From: Chitinivibrionales bacterium
GTDB lineage: Bacteria; Fibrobacterota; Chitinivibrionia; Chitinivibrionales; FEN-1185
DNA: 64,000 nt
Direction: 5' to 3'
Assembly: GCA_035516255.1 (NCBI GenBank)
Contig: DATJAL010000005.1
Span: 1-64,000 of the forward strand
The notes beneath the pieces were generated by a model that made no database searches, was not told the DNA's origin, and saw only the letters and a program-made list of their open reading frames with translations. Of this stretch, positions 35,045 through 44,010 are shown piece after piece (positions within the stretch are counted from its first letter, which is position 1; every line of letters begins with the position of its first letter). The translations under genes and the position numbers were made by a program.

Positions 35045-35154
35045 CGAGGTGCCGCAACTTTTGGCGGCTACTCAGGGCATGCAGAGGCTTTAAAAAAAAT
35101 CGGAATGTTAGTTACGCGATAATGAATCATCACTTCTATTGCTGATTTAATGTC

Positions 35155-35292
35155 TTAACAGGCTGCTGAAAAACTCCATGGAGGATGTAAAATTGCTTGA
35201 CTTTATGACATGAACTGGCGATTTTAAGCAAATTTTGTCAGCGCATTTGTCAAGAAAACACCTCAAAGCGAGTTTTTCAACAACCTGCTAAC
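35155..35292. mobile_element. MITE-like element with 22-bp terminal inverted repeats
   Basis: The left end (from 35155) contains AACAGGCTGCTGAAAAACTC and the right end (35270-35292) reads GAGTTTTTCAACAACCTGCTAAC. As inverted repeats they match at 19 of 22 positions. The 138-base element has no coding capacity. The terminal sequence resembles ends of some DDE-transposase insertion sequences, and the size fits a non-autonomous derivative. No clear target duplication is visible. Confidence 0.6.
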
Positions 35293-35317
35293 GCTTCCTC
35301 GAGAAATCTTCATTGCC

Positions 35318-35893
35318 TCAAGAACCACCATACAAGACCTTCAGTTGCTCCACGGTCGGATGACCGGAATAAAATTCACCTTGCGGACCAGTATATCCAG
35401 CCTTGCGCTTTACAAGCTTTACTGAGGTAAATCCACCCTTGGAATTTGGAATACCAATGGTTAGTGTATCGCTAGCAGCTTGGGGAGGATTAACCTCATT
35501 CGGGACCAGCGCAACGGGTGCTGGCGGCTGAAGAACATCTGCAACAGCCGGCGTCTCATCTACGTCAACTGAGGGATAAGTGTCCCAGTAATAATAATAT
35601 GGATAATAATCAGGTCCAGCTATTACAGTTATGTTTGACCGGGAGCCCCCATAATATCTTCTGCCGTAATAGCCGCTGTAACTTGAGCCATGGTAGACAT
35701 GCGATCCGGTAGTACGGGCACTGGAGTACCCTCCGGAATGAACGCTGGAATGCCCTCCGGATGAATGGCTGGATTTAGTAGAACCGGAATTAATGCCTGG
35801 TGAGCGTTCCAAGGCAAACGCTGTTGCCGAAAAAAGAGCAATTATGGCAATAATCGCACAAAAATGTAAAAATCCTGAAGAGGGACCTTTCAT
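35318..35893 (-). CDS. Small secreted Ser/Gly/His/Tyr-rich protein
   Basis: 191 residues starting at ATG 35893, with a signal peptide ending around ATAFA. Then follows a low-complexity region of Ser, Gly, His and Tyr (SSGGHSSVHSGGY, GYYGRRYYGG) and a Tyr-rich YYPYYYYWD patch. The C-terminal 50 residues are better ordered (GGFTSVKLVKRKAGYTGPQG, then EFYSGHPTVEQLKVLYG). I have seen the last motif type in small exported proteins of other bacteria, without known function. It may associate with the cell envelope. The stop is 25 bases from the MITE-like element. Confidence 0.65.
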   Translation of the reverse strand: MKGPSSGFLHFCAIIAIIALFSATAFALERSPGINSGSTKSSHSSGGHSSVHSGGYSSARTTGSHVYHGSSYSGYYGRRYYGGSRSNITVIAGPDYYPYYYYWDTYPSVDVDETPAVADVLQPPAPVALVPNEVNPPQAASDTLTIGIPNSKGGFTSVKLVKRKAGYTGPQGEFYSGHPTVEQLKVLYGGS

Positions 35894-35978
35894 ATTATCA
35901 CTCTCCTCTCTTCCATTTATTTGACTTTAGAAGAGGAGCGAAAGTTACAGCAATCTGAATGGAAACTGCAATAAGACC

Positions 35979-36745
35979 CTACCACTGGAATACCAAGGAT
36001 ACCGCTGTCGGGCCGGAAGTAAAATGGTGAAGCTCTTGATTTATTGTTTCAAAGCCAAAGGCAAGGGAGGTGCTCATCACCAATGAAAAATAACTGCTAA
36101 CGTTAAATCCCAACGTTTGCGGAAATTCAATTTCGTAAAATTTTCCATAGACATTGTTTTGAATTTCCGCTCCCTTGAAATTCTCGTAATAGAACAGCAA
36201 TCCAGTTTTTAGGTAAAAATTATCTGTTATCTGAAAGCCAATGTTGCTCCTTAGATAAGTAGGGTAAGTAGTCAAATGATTGACACCCACCCCGCTTGAA
36301 ATAAAACATTCTAAAGAGCCGTCGATCCATTTGCTGTTTGTTATCTTTTTCTTTGCCAGCAATGCGGCATCTTGGTTAATTCCGAAATTTCTTAAAGGCA
36401 TGAAATTCAGATAGGTATTATTAGGCCTTCGACAGCCAAGTGCAATGAATTGTCGATCGCATTGCTGTCGGACTGATGAAAAGGCAAAAATTGCCATCTG
36501 ATGCCGGTAAAAGGGAAAGAATAGATTTGAATTGAATTTGTTATGCCATAGGAGGGGAAAAGGATATCTTCAAAATTGGAAGTCACCAGATTTGAACTCA
36601 CGCTCCCCGCGGACTGCCATATTTTTTCCGGCACGGTCAGCGGCCTGTCAATTTCACGCACGGGGACCATGGCTTTTGAGGAACAGCATCCCAAACCGAT
36701 CAATCCACATATTCCGACACGAATTACTAAAATGACATTTCTCAT
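35979..36745 (-). pseudogene. Frameshifted beta-barrel-like lipoprotein gene
   Basis: The 5' part (from ATG 36745, with GGAG upstream) encodes a lipoprotein signal (GLIGLGCC) and a segment reaching SFPFTGIRWQFLPFHQS...LHLAVEG, then stops at 36407. The rest of the protein continues in another frame from about 36425 down to 35979: NNTYLNFMPLRNFGI, ECFISSGVGVNHL, ITDNFYLKTGLLFYYENF, MSTSLAFGFETINQ, ending AVSLVFQW. The alternating hydrophobic strands and terminal aromatic residue suggest an outer-membrane barrel. A single one-base shift near 36410-36425 joins the two parts. It may be a real mutation or an assembly error. Confidence 0.6.
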
Positions 36746-36888
36746 GGGAAACTCCTTTTTTTAATGATCAATGGGGATGGGAGGTAGCCCAAGGCATGTA
36801 AAAAAGTGTTTCCACGAGGAAATGCCTGTCGTTCCTATCGCCATACCGTTTTATTAATCAAACCTCGATCTTCATTCTGAACCAGACA

Positions 36889-36923
36889 AATAAAAACCCC
36901 CGCCTTTTTCAGAAGCGAGGGTT
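36889..36923 (-). terminator. Rho-independent terminator (minus strand)
   Basis: Read on the minus strand: AACCCTCGC, an 11-base loop, GCGGGGGTT, then a T-rich run. The stem has 8 pairs and one mismatch. It lies 60 bases after the end of the broken lipocalin-like gene and closes that transcript. Confidence 0.65.
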
Positions 36924-36982
36924 GTAATTAAATCTAAAATTATCACTAAGGAGGCTAACCAAAACACATTCTTACTTGATTT

Positions 36983-37449
36983 TTACTGTCTCTTGCAAGT
37001 ATCTGCGCCATCTTCATAGTTAAAAATTAAACTGTCTGACAGGTATTTTGACACAGAATACCTTCTACCGTAGGGTGAATGTGAACCCGAGTCAGGATAA
37101 ATAACAATTGTGTCATTGGTTATGGACCAAGTGCCGATGAGAGGGGGAATTATTAGCTCTGGTATTGGAATTTTGTATGAAGTGCCGCCAGATATTTCGA
37201 TACTGTCTTGAGTGATCATATAAATCTTGGATGTTACGCCAGTATCGAAACTTATACTTGACCTTGACCAAACATTGTCCCGATTAATTGATGACTTGCC
37301 ACCCACGTACCAATTAAATCACTCTTTTGAAATCCTGTGGTGGTCTTTGTGATTGAAGTCGTTGGATTGGTACAACAGTTAAAAAAAGCCAAAAGACATG
37401 CCAGAGGCCCTATAAAACATTTGGGGATTATATACTTGACTCTTTGCAT
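36983..37449 (-). pseudogene. Frameshifted lipocalin-like lipoprotein gene
   Basis: The 5' part from ATG 37449 (MQRVKYIIPKCF) encodes a signal ending LACLLAFFNCC, then TNPTTSITKTTTGFQKSDLIGTWV, and leaves frame near 37290. The remainder is in a neighbouring frame: VGGKSSINRDNVWSRSSISF, SKIYMITQDSIEI, LIGTWSITNDTIVIYPDSG, YLSDSLIFNYEDG. The IGTW motifs and alternating strands suggest a small lipocalin-like beta-barrel. Its leader strongly resembles that of the upstream lipoprotein gene (37463-38401), so the two may share a duplicated 5' end. One base change near GTGGGTGG would restore the frame. Confidence 0.6.
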
Positions 37450-37462
37450 CATCAGAAATACC

Positions 37463-38401
37463 CTACAATACAGTAAAATGGAGAATGACCAGTGCGCCCC
37501 ACTCATCGCCTCCAACTATCGTATAAATGCCTGGAGTGAAATTATTGAAGGTCGAATTGCATTCAACCGGATTAGCACAGGGAAAAGAATTTATTAAGGT
37601 CAAATTGCCTGTCCAAAATCCTGCAAGTTTAATCCCGTAGTTCAAATCACTCGAAGGTTGAAAATCATAGTTAGTAATAACGGGGTCAGCCGGACAATTG
37701 TATATCCCCGGAGGGAAAAGAATAAGGGGTATTCCGGATGACACACTTTTTGCGTCGTAATATCCCTGCAGGATAGCTATGCCGAAAGGCTCGTTGAAAA
37801 CACATGGCTGGAGGGTAAGGCCTTGAATCGGCCAGGCATTGGCTATATTGGCTTTATTCTCAGTTGCCAACGTGTTTTTTTCGTCTATGGTGATGGAAAT
37901 CGAATCTCCGGAGTGATAGGCCACAGAGCCGATGGTCAGCGTAAGGCTCAATCCGTTTCCTGAGGAAGCAGTGGCGGAGGTTTGATTAAACCTAAATGTG
38001 TCCTGCGCACAATCACAAATTTCCGCACCGCAAGGAGCCAGAATGTTGACTGTATCGACTTGACCGGCTGTTACGGTGATTGTATCAGAAGTAATATAAG
38101 AAATTATGACTGAAAAGCTTTTGCTTGTATCGCTCCCCACAACATATCGAGAAGGTATCTGAACCAAATATTTACCAGGAGGAATATCGTTTAAAGTATA
38201 GTTCCCTTTGGAATCTGTTTTTACGGCATAGGTAGGGGGCACCGTTAAAACACTTACGCCCGCTACCAGGGATTCGCCAGGACAACCGGAAGTGACATGC
38301 CCTACAATACTGGGAGATGTTTTAGTGATTGGAGCTGTTGGATTGGTCTTACAACTTAATAAAGCCAAAAGACATACCAGAAGACATATAAAAAATTTCA
38401 T
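37463..38401 (-). CDS. Lipoprotein with a carboxypeptidase-regulatory-like domain
   Basis: 312 residues; AAGGGGGC lies about 5 bases before ATG 38401. The lipobox is LALLSC. Residues about 30-105 form a carboxypeptidase-regulatory-like beta-sandwich (IVGHVTSGCPGESLVAGVSVLT, DSKGNYTLNDIPPGKYLVQI). The second half (FRFNQTSATASSGNGLSL, PFGIAILQGYYDAKS, NFTPGIYTIVGGDEWGALVI) is a Cys-containing beta-rich domain I do not recognise. The stop is 13 bases before the start of the broken lipocalin-like gene, so both were probably one transcript. A role at the cell surface is likely, the specific function unknown. Confidence 0.65.
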   Translation of the reverse strand: MKFFICLLVCLLALLSCKTNPTAPITKTSPSIVGHVTSGCPGESLVAGVSVLTVPPTYAVKTDSKGNYTLNDIPPGKYLVQIPSRYVVGSDTSKSFSVIISYITSDTITVTAGQVDTVNILAPCGAEICDCAQDTFRFNQTSATASSGNGLSLTLTIGSVAYHSGDSISITIDEKNTLATENKANIANAWPIQGLTLQPCVFNEPFGIAILQGYYDAKSVSSGIPLILFPPGIYNCPADPVITNYDFQPSSDLNYGIKLAGFWTGNLTLINSFPCANPVECNSTFNNFTPGIYTIVGGDEWGALVILHFTVL

Positions 38402-38669
38402 CTTTTGCCCCCTTCCCAGAAGATAGTCGTTCTATGGGGTAATAAGGTTCATAGAAAGGTGTTTCCTTTTTCTAGGACTTCGCTGCCACTTACGAAGCTT
38501 TGCCTTCCTTGATAATATAGAGTTTCATACGGCTTTTGTCAATAGCTATCCATTGACCGTTAGGAATTGCTAAAAACGGGACAGCTCGTTTAAATCCATC
38601 CCGTTAATTTTGCGCGGCCGTCTTCACTTTCAGCCGGCATCTCCCGTTGAGCAACTTTAATTACTACTA

Positions 38670-39268
38670 TTATATTCCGAATCCGACTCCAAAGTATAGC
38701 AAATATCCTTGGGAAACTCGATACAAACCAAATTGACGAAGAATTCGAAAACTAACCTTAAATAAGTCCAGAGAGCCCGTGACTCCGGTTCCAACATATT
38801 GGGAACGATTTCTAAATGAAAACCTTCCTGTCCAGATGCGAGTGCAGCATATTTCCGGACGAATAAAAGGGAGGTTATTTTTTTAATCCTGCCGAAGTTC
38901 GCTCCAAAACCGGCAACGATTCCTGAATATCCGACCTCGGAAAAAACTGCCGGTCCATTTATCGGTTAAAGGGTGCCCTCTTCTTCTGTCGCTGTTAAAT
39001 TAAACACCACTCCAATTTCAAGACTGATTAGTAAAGGATAACTTACCCTGAGATCCAGCATCGGCCAAATTGATTCGATAATTTCATTTCTGTAAAGTGA
39101 GTACCGGTGAATCTTGGCATGTTCTCTCGGGATGTTCGAATGGGCTGGCGCAATTTGAAGTGAGCTATCCGCGTCGGCAGTACCGGAATCGGAACGAATT
39201 CTGTCATTTGCCGTCGACAAAGAGGGTACCGCTATTGCAATTAAGACGATGAATAAAATTCTGAGCAT
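38670..39268 (-). pseudogene. Outer-membrane beta-barrel gene broken by a stop and a frameshift
   Basis: From ATG 39268 (MLRILFIVLIAIAV, signal peptide; AAGGG upstream) the frame runs to an in-frame TAA at 38966 after LTATEEEGTL. The same frame then continues with clear coding sequence (FSEVGYSGIVAGFGANFGRI). After about 38860 the protein is found in another frame: WTGRFSFRNRSQYVGTGVTG, LDLFKVSFRILRQFGLY, ending LLYFGVGFGI at the TAA 38670-38672. The alternating strands and C-terminal hydrophobic run are those of a small outer-membrane barrel. Two independent lesions make a sequencing artefact less likely than real decay. Confidence 0.6.
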
Positions 39269-39424
39269 ATTAAAAGCCCTTGGAGTCTCATCATGAGATC
39301 CACCTAACATAGAAAAAATATTCTTCAACCGCCCAGGATTTTACCGGAATTATCAAAAATTCCTTTCGCTCGGCCCCTTGACCGAAGGGACATCGCGTTA
39401 GCCTTTTTGCATTAATCTTTTCGG

Positions 39425-39462
39425 CAAAAAATAAACCCTGCCGATAAAAACTCATCGACAGG
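39425..39462 (-). terminator. Rho-independent terminator (minus strand)
   Basis: On the minus strand: CCCTGTCGAT (39462-39453), loop, ATCGGCAGGG (39444-39435), then TTTATTTTTT. The 10-pair stem includes one G-T pair. It follows the small secreted protein gene ending at 39507. Confidence 0.8.
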
Positions 39463-39506
39463 GCAATGGGTAAAATGAGTTCCTCATCCTTTTTACAATT
39501 TGGTCC

Positions 39507-39788
39507 TTATTTAGTATCCTTCTCCGCGCGGTATGCAAGAGCGAGTTTTAACTGTTTGATCGCTTCTTCGCTTGCAGCAATTGCCTCGGCCTTGTGGCCG
39601 CCAAAATCGTGGGGAGCTTTCTGCATGTACTCGATCGCGTCCTTAAGTTCATTGATCGCTTTGGCTATTCTGGGATGCAATACCTTTTCGGCCTTGATCT
39701 CTTTTTTTGTCGGCTCTTGTGAAAGCACCGGTTGAGCGGACATTGCAAAAAACACGAGCGCCAGAGCGCAAACACAACTTTTAAACAT
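39507..39788 (-). CDS. Small secreted helical protein (HDFGGH family)
   Basis: 93 residues; CGGAGG lies 5 bases before the ATG. A signal peptide ends near VLSQ. The mature part is two helices with the conserved core HPRIAKAINELKDAIEYM, KAPHDFGGHK and AAIEQL-like AIKQLKLAL. I recognise this pattern from small exported proteins in many environmental bacteria, whose function is not established. The His, Asp and Phe cluster between the helices could bind a ligand or metal. It is a single gene with its own terminator at 39425-39462. Confidence 0.75.
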   Translation of the reverse strand: MFKSCVCALALVFFAMSAQPVLSQEPTKKEIKAEKVLHPRIAKAINELKDAIEYMQKAPHDFGGHKAEAIAASEEAIKQLKLALAYRAEKDTK

Positions 39789-40466
39789 GACAACCTCCGT
39801 TGTTAAGGTTTACTATATACAAACCAGGAATTACGTCGACATTGTTAAAAATAAACTTTACTATTTTCAACGCTTGCAGATTGGTTCCGTCGCCACCTCA
39901 CTTCCTTTCCAGTCCTTCAAAATGCCGCTCACACCACTGGACAAGAGTCATTTTATCATGGAATGAAATGCCGTGTCAATGAGAAAAAATTCTCCTTTTT
40001 AAAGATTGGGTTATCCCCGTACTCGATAGAAGAACGGGGATACCGCAGGCAATGGCACAGCCCGCGCATTGTCACTTCGTTCCATAAGGTAAGGTGGTTG
40101 CGCTGGGCGCTTCTTATTGTTCAGTTTGCCTTTTCCCCGCCACCGGGGGCGGGGTTCTTCAATTCGCACTTCGCTTCCCGGCCTTATTGGAAATATTGCC
40201 GCTTTAAAAAGCTCTTGCCAATTAATGGCCTCCGCAACCTTCCCAGAACGTCCGGAGCCGCTCATTCCTTCTTCCATTAAGGTCATCAATCATCCACTAT
40301 CCTTTTATAAAAACAACTCCATCAAACGGCCTTTGTTATCGCAGGCATCATGCAGTATTTCGGGGTGCGGCAGGAGAAAGGAGACGCCCTGATATTTTAT
40401 TGTAAGGGTAGGTATTATTTTATAATGGGTGGCGCTGAATAAACATAAAACCCGCGGTAGCTGATT
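39789..40466. other. Intergenic region; no supported gene
   Basis: About 680 bases. It contains a GC-rich hairpin (CCCCGCC, loop, GGCGGGG, around 40135-40154). Open frames here give Arg/Pro-rich translations typical of non-coding DNA. The last 60 bases are AT-rich (TATTTTATTG, TATTTTATAATGG) and probably hold the rmuC promoter, though no hexamer pair is convincing. Confidence 0.4.
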
Positions 40467-41792
40467 ATGACGCTCACTTTTCTCATCCTGTCAAACATCC
40501 TGCTTGCCGTCCTTATCCTTCTGGTCGTATTCCTCCGCGGAAAGGGCTCCGATGCCGTTGAAATAAAGGACATCGCCTCGCGCCTTGAATCATCCGTCAA
40601 GGACGAGATATCCCGCAACAGGGAGGAAAATGCCAAAACCGCGGCCCAGAGCAGAAAGGAATCCGCCGATTCCTTCAACAGCTTTCAGGAGGCCATCCTG
40701 AAAAGAATGGCCGAAATTGTTAAATTCCAGGGAGACCAGTCGGAGATAATCCGCAAGCAGGTCACCGAGCTCACGCAGGCCAACGAAACGAGGCTCGAAA
40801 AGCTGCGTGAAACACTCGACAATCAGCTCAAGGTGCTCCGGGAAGACAACACGAAGAAACTCGAGGAAATGAGAAAAACGGTTGACGAAAAGCTACATGA
40901 AACGCTTGAAAAGCGGCTGGGCGAATCGTTTAAAATCGTCTCGGAACGGCTCGAACTGGTGCACAAGGGCCTCGGCGAAATGCAGTCGCTCGCCACCGGC
41001 GTGGGCGACCTCAAGAAAGTGCTCACCAATGTCAAGGTGCGCGGCACCTGGGGCGAGGCGCAGCTGGCCGGCCTTCTGGAACAGTATTTCTCCCCCGAAC
41101 AATACGAAAGAAACGTCGCGGTGCGGAAGAACAGCCTTGACAGGGTGGAATTCGCGATAAAGCTGCCGGGAAAAGACACCGAGAGCGAAAAACCGGTGTA
41201 CCTCGCCATAGACTCCAAATTTCCCCAGGAAGACTACCACCGGCTCATCGAGGCGCAGGAGCAGGCCAACCCGGCGCTCGTGGAGCAGTGTTCAAAGGCG
41301 CTGGAGGCCAGGGTCAAAGCCGACGCCCGCACCATCAGGGACAAATACATCAATCCGCCGGTGACCACCGATTTTGCCATCATGTTTCTTCCCACCGAAA
41401 GCCTGTACGCCGAGGTGTTGCGGCGGCCGGGCGCGGTGGAAGGTATAATACAGGAATTCAAGGTAATTGTGGCCGGACCCACAACCTGTGCGGCGCTGCT
41501 GAGCAGCCTGCAGGTCGGTTTCCGCACTTTGGCCGTGGAAAAGCGGTCGGCCGAAATCTGGAAAATCCTCGGCGCGGTCAAGACGGAATTCGGCAAGTTC
41601 GGCGACCTGCTGGAAAAAACCCACAAGAAAATGCAGGAGACCAGCAACGTCATCGAAGACGCTGCGCGAAAATCGCGGACCATCGAGGGAAAGCTCCGAA
41701 AGGTGCAGGTGCTGCCCGTCGCGGAGGCGCAGGAAATGCTGGAGACGGAAGGCCGGGATGGCGAAGACGACGAGGGCTGTGCCGGCACCTGA
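40467..41792 (+). CDS. rmuC: RmuC-family DNA recombination protein
   Basis: 441 residues of normal family length. An N-terminal membrane segment (LTFLILSNILLAVLILLVVFL) is followed by a long coiled coil (about 30-170; repeated Glu/Lys/Arg heptads). The conserved RmuC core (about 180-410) contains KVRGTWGEAQL, YLAIDSKFPQEDY, TDFAIMFLPTESLYAEV, GPTTCAALLSSLQVGF and a closing helical region. RmuC is thought to be a nuclease-like factor limiting recombination at short inverted repeats. The gene stands alone, with a good terminator 28 bases after its stop. Confidence 0.93.
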   Translation: MTLTFLILSNILLAVLILLVVFLRGKGSDAVEIKDIASRLESSVKDEISRNREENAKTAAQSRKESADSFNSFQEAILKRMAEIVKFQGDQSEIIRKQVTELTQANETRLEKLRETLDNQLKVLREDNTKKLEEMRKTVDEKLHETLEKRLGESFKIVSERLELVHKGLGEMQSLATGVGDLKKVLTNVKVRGTWGEAQLAGLLEQYFSPEQYERNVAVRKNSLDRVEFAIKLPGKDTESEKPVYLAIDSKFPQEDYHRLIEAQEQANPALVEQCSKALEARVKADARTIRDKYINPPVTTDFAIMFLPTESLYAEVLRRPGAVEGIIQEFKVIVAGPTTCAALLSSLQVGFRTLAVEKRSAEIWKILGAVKTEFGKFGDLLEKTHKKMQETSNVIEDAARKSRTIEGKLRKVQVLPVAEAQEMLETEGRDGEDDEGCAGT

Positions 41793-41819
41793 AGATTAAT
41801 AAAATTGGATCCAGACCGC

Positions 41820-41854
41820 AACCCCGACCATATTTTTTCGAGATCGGGGTTTTT
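41820..41854 (+). terminator. Rho-independent terminator after rmuC
   Basis: AACCCCGA (41820-41827), loop, TCGGGG (41844-41849), then TTTTTC. Its AA and TT ends extend the stem. The convergent gene at 41854-42240 ends exactly at its right edge, and the AAAAACCCC on the other strand gives weak termination for that gene too. Confidence 0.8.
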
Positions 41855-42240
41855 CATTTCAACAGGGCCACCTTGCGATGCGGTACGCGCCCGGATATTA
41901 CCGCTTGCCCATCTGCATCGTTTTCTTTCCGTCCCTGACGATCACCGCATGATCCTTTATAGAGCGTGTCGCGCGTGATGAAAAGGGTCTCGGGTATCAT
42001 GTTCGTCGCGCCGAGCCGCACCTCATTGATGATTGCGGTAAAACAAAGGGCCGCATTTTTCATCTCGTTCTTTACTTCCTGGACAAGGCCTGTGTCGTAT
42101 GCCTTTCCCGCATACGCCGGATCCTCCAGCGCGGCGTCAAGATCTAGCGGATTTGCATAGACCGTACACTCGCAAGCCCTTGGCGCGGTTGCGCAGAAAA
42201 GCGCTGCCGTACAGATCATCATCACGGCTTTTACTCCCAT
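41854..42240 (-). CDS. Small secreted Cys-containing protein, possibly TIMP/NTR-like
   Basis: The start is ATG 42240 (MGVKAVMMIC), directly preceded by GGAGGAGTT; further upstream in-frame ATGs lack a site. A signal peptide ends at APRA and the mature protein begins CECTVY. Later segments (LCFTAIINEVRLGATNMIPE, LFITRDTLYKGSCGDRQGRK) are beta-rich with Cys near both ends. An N-terminal CxC followed by a small beta-barrel and a CG motif recalls netrin/TIMP-like OB folds; this is a weak, structural resemblance only. 128 residues. It is probably co-transcribed with nothing: 170 bases separate it from the upstream gene. Confidence 0.55.
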   Translation of the reverse strand: MGVKAVMMICTAALFCATAPRACECTVYANPLDLDAALEDPAYAGKAYDTGLVQEVKNEMKNAALCFTAIINEVRLGATNMIPETLFITRDTLYKGSCGDRQGRKENDADGQAVISGRVPHRKVALLK

Positions 42241-42410
42241 AACTCCTCCTTTGACGGTTGTCCCCCACACCATGAATATATCTGTCTTTTCCGGATTTTT
42301 AAATGGCATCGCGAAAAATAGTTTTCCGATGGAAAACATATAGGATGATTTTTGGGCGGGGGTATTTCTGCGCAAACAATTGAAGTCCCGGCAGCGTAGC
42401 GCTTTCCCTG

Positions 42411-43640
42411 TTACCGCTCGACAACTGCCCGACAGAAAAAGGTCCTTTCACCCTCGACGACTTCCACGACGTACACCCCGGGCGTACGAATGCCCACGGC
42501 CGCATTACTTTTTGTAAAATTCTCGTGCGCGACAATTCTTCCGCTGATGCTGAAGATCGTAACCGAGGTTCGGCCATGCCCTTCAATCCGGATCATGTTT
42601 CCGAAAGCGGCAACCTTCACTCTTTCACCGGTAAAAGGTGTCGTGCCCTGCTGCGCGACGTGCACCGCCTGGAGCGCGCACGCGCCCGTCGAGGTGAAAC
42701 GTTGTCCGGCGGCAACCATTTCGAACGCGGAGACCGGGATGGCGCTCAGATCATCCGCGGCGAGCAGGGTATCCCATTTCGCAACCGACTGGCTGTCGTT
42801 CATGGCCATGAGTGTCACATTGCCGGCGTCGGCAAGAATCATGCCGTATGTCTTGAGGCACTGCGCGAGGACGCGCGCCCCGGGCGACGGCAAGCCGCTT
42901 ATATCATACGACTGCATCAACCGCAGCCGCGCGCCATAGGGTATCGCGCTGTCGCCGCCGCTCGCCGCGCTCGTGGCATTGCTTGCCGGCCGTACGTACG
43001 TGTTATGACGAATCCGGTTGTTGGGCAGCACGAACCGCACCGCGTGGTTGATGGCGCCGGCCGCCACCTCATCGGCGGTAAAGAGCAGCGGTGCGATAGG
43101 CAGCCCCGACACGTCGGCGCTCGTGCACTGCTCCCCGCGGTTAGACGTGTCATACTGTTTGTCAAGGTGCCACACGGCCAGGCACCCGCCGTAAAAGGTG
43201 TCGTTGACGATGTTAGCACCCCACATCTCAAACAGTGTCTTGGTGGGATTCTGCATCACGATGAGGTGGCAGTCGCCGCCGCTCAGACACTGATAACCCG
43301 TCTCGCCCTCAAGCGCACCTCCCGCAGGCACGGGCACGGGTTCATAATCGCATTCGCCGTCATAAAAATTGTCGGTTCTCACAAAGGAGCGCATGGGCGC
43401 GGTGCCGTTGTCGGTGAGGATGTGGAATGAATAATCTATTTGCAAATGACCAAGTCCCCAGCCGCCATGATTTGCCAGCCAGATCATGACGCCGTCCGAA
43501 GCCGAGTCCTTCTGCGCGGTAGAGATGTCAACGTACCAAGGCGCTCCGGGCTGTCGGTAGACCACTTGGGAATAGGAAGGAAATACAATAAAAATTGGAA
43601 GAAAAGAAAAAAGAGTTAGAATGTTCCGGCGATGAGGCAT
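42411..43640 (-). CDS. Secreted protein of unknown family with type IX-like C-terminal domain
   Basis: 409 residues; AAGGAGAG lies 6 bases before the ATG. A signal peptide ends FPSYSQ. The large central region (APWYVDIS, HLQIDYSFHILTDNG, GGCLAVWHLDKQYD, RGEQCTSADVSGLPIAPLLFTADEVAAGAINHAVRF in pieces, RLRLMQSYDISG, KTYGMILADAGNVTLM) matches a conserved exported family I have seen in other Gram-negative bacteria but cannot name. The C-terminal 75 residues are type IX-like (VTIFSISGRIVAHENF, TPGVYVVEVVEG). The ADEVAAGAINHA segment is strikingly regular and may be a core of the fold. No known catalytic pattern is evident. Confidence 0.65.
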   Translation of the reverse strand: MPHRRNILTLFSFLPIFIVFPSYSQVVYRQPGAPWYVDISTAQKDSASDGVMIWLANHGGWGLGHLQIDYSFHILTDNGTAPMRSFVRTDNFYDGECDYEPVPVPAGGALEGETGYQCLSGGDCHLIVMQNPTKTLFEMWGANIVNDTFYGGCLAVWHLDKQYDTSNRGEQCTSADVSGLPIAPLLFTADEVAAGAINHAVRFVLPNNRIRHNTYVRPASNATSAASGGDSAIPYGARLRLMQSYDISGLPSPGARVLAQCLKTYGMILADAGNVTLMAMNDSQSVAKWDTLLAADDLSAIPVSAFEMVAAGQRFTSTGACALQAVHVAQQGTTPFTGERVKVAAFGNMIRIEGHGRTSVTIFSISGRIVAHENFTKSNAAVGIRTPGVYVVEVVEGERTFFCRAVVER

Positions 43641-44010
43641 AAGTGCTCTCCTTTTTGATTGCGATCAATGGGTGAAAGGTTTTTATCCGCGCCATCGTTT
43701 TCGTCGTGATAAATAAATCCCTTAAAATCAATTTTTATTTCATTCGTCATCCGAACGATTTGTCTACCCTATGAATAAAGGATGCAAAACTCGTGCCGAA
43801 GTATATCCATTTTGGCGTTTGGTAAGCCGATTTTTCCCGCGGGTAAATTTGACTGAGAATTGCTGCCGCCTCCTTTTGGTTCTGAATTGGCGCGCTTTTT
43901 TTCGGCCACTACTTGTAACATTTTCTCTCCTCCATGCGTTAATACCATTGGAAGGCAGCAAGAAGCATTGGAATCATCTGAACCTTGAGTTCATAGAAAG
44001 CGAGCGCCCC
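43641..44010. other. Leader region upstream of the AgmX-like gene
   Basis: About 370 bases with no supported gene. The frame of the downstream gene is open from an ATG at 43771, but that extension has no ribosome binding site and an atypical, Trp/Phe/Leu-rich translation, so I treat it as non-coding. It should contain divergent promoters for both neighbours. Confidence 0.4.

Noticed and set aside
40011-40289. Open frames on both strands before rmuC
   Set aside because: Arg/Pro/Gly-rich translations around a GC hairpin (RIEEPRPRWRGKG), typical of non-coding repeats.
43771-44010. N-terminal extension of the AgmX-like gene
   Set aside because: It is open and in frame but has no ribosome binding site, and its composition differs from the folded protein that begins at 44011.
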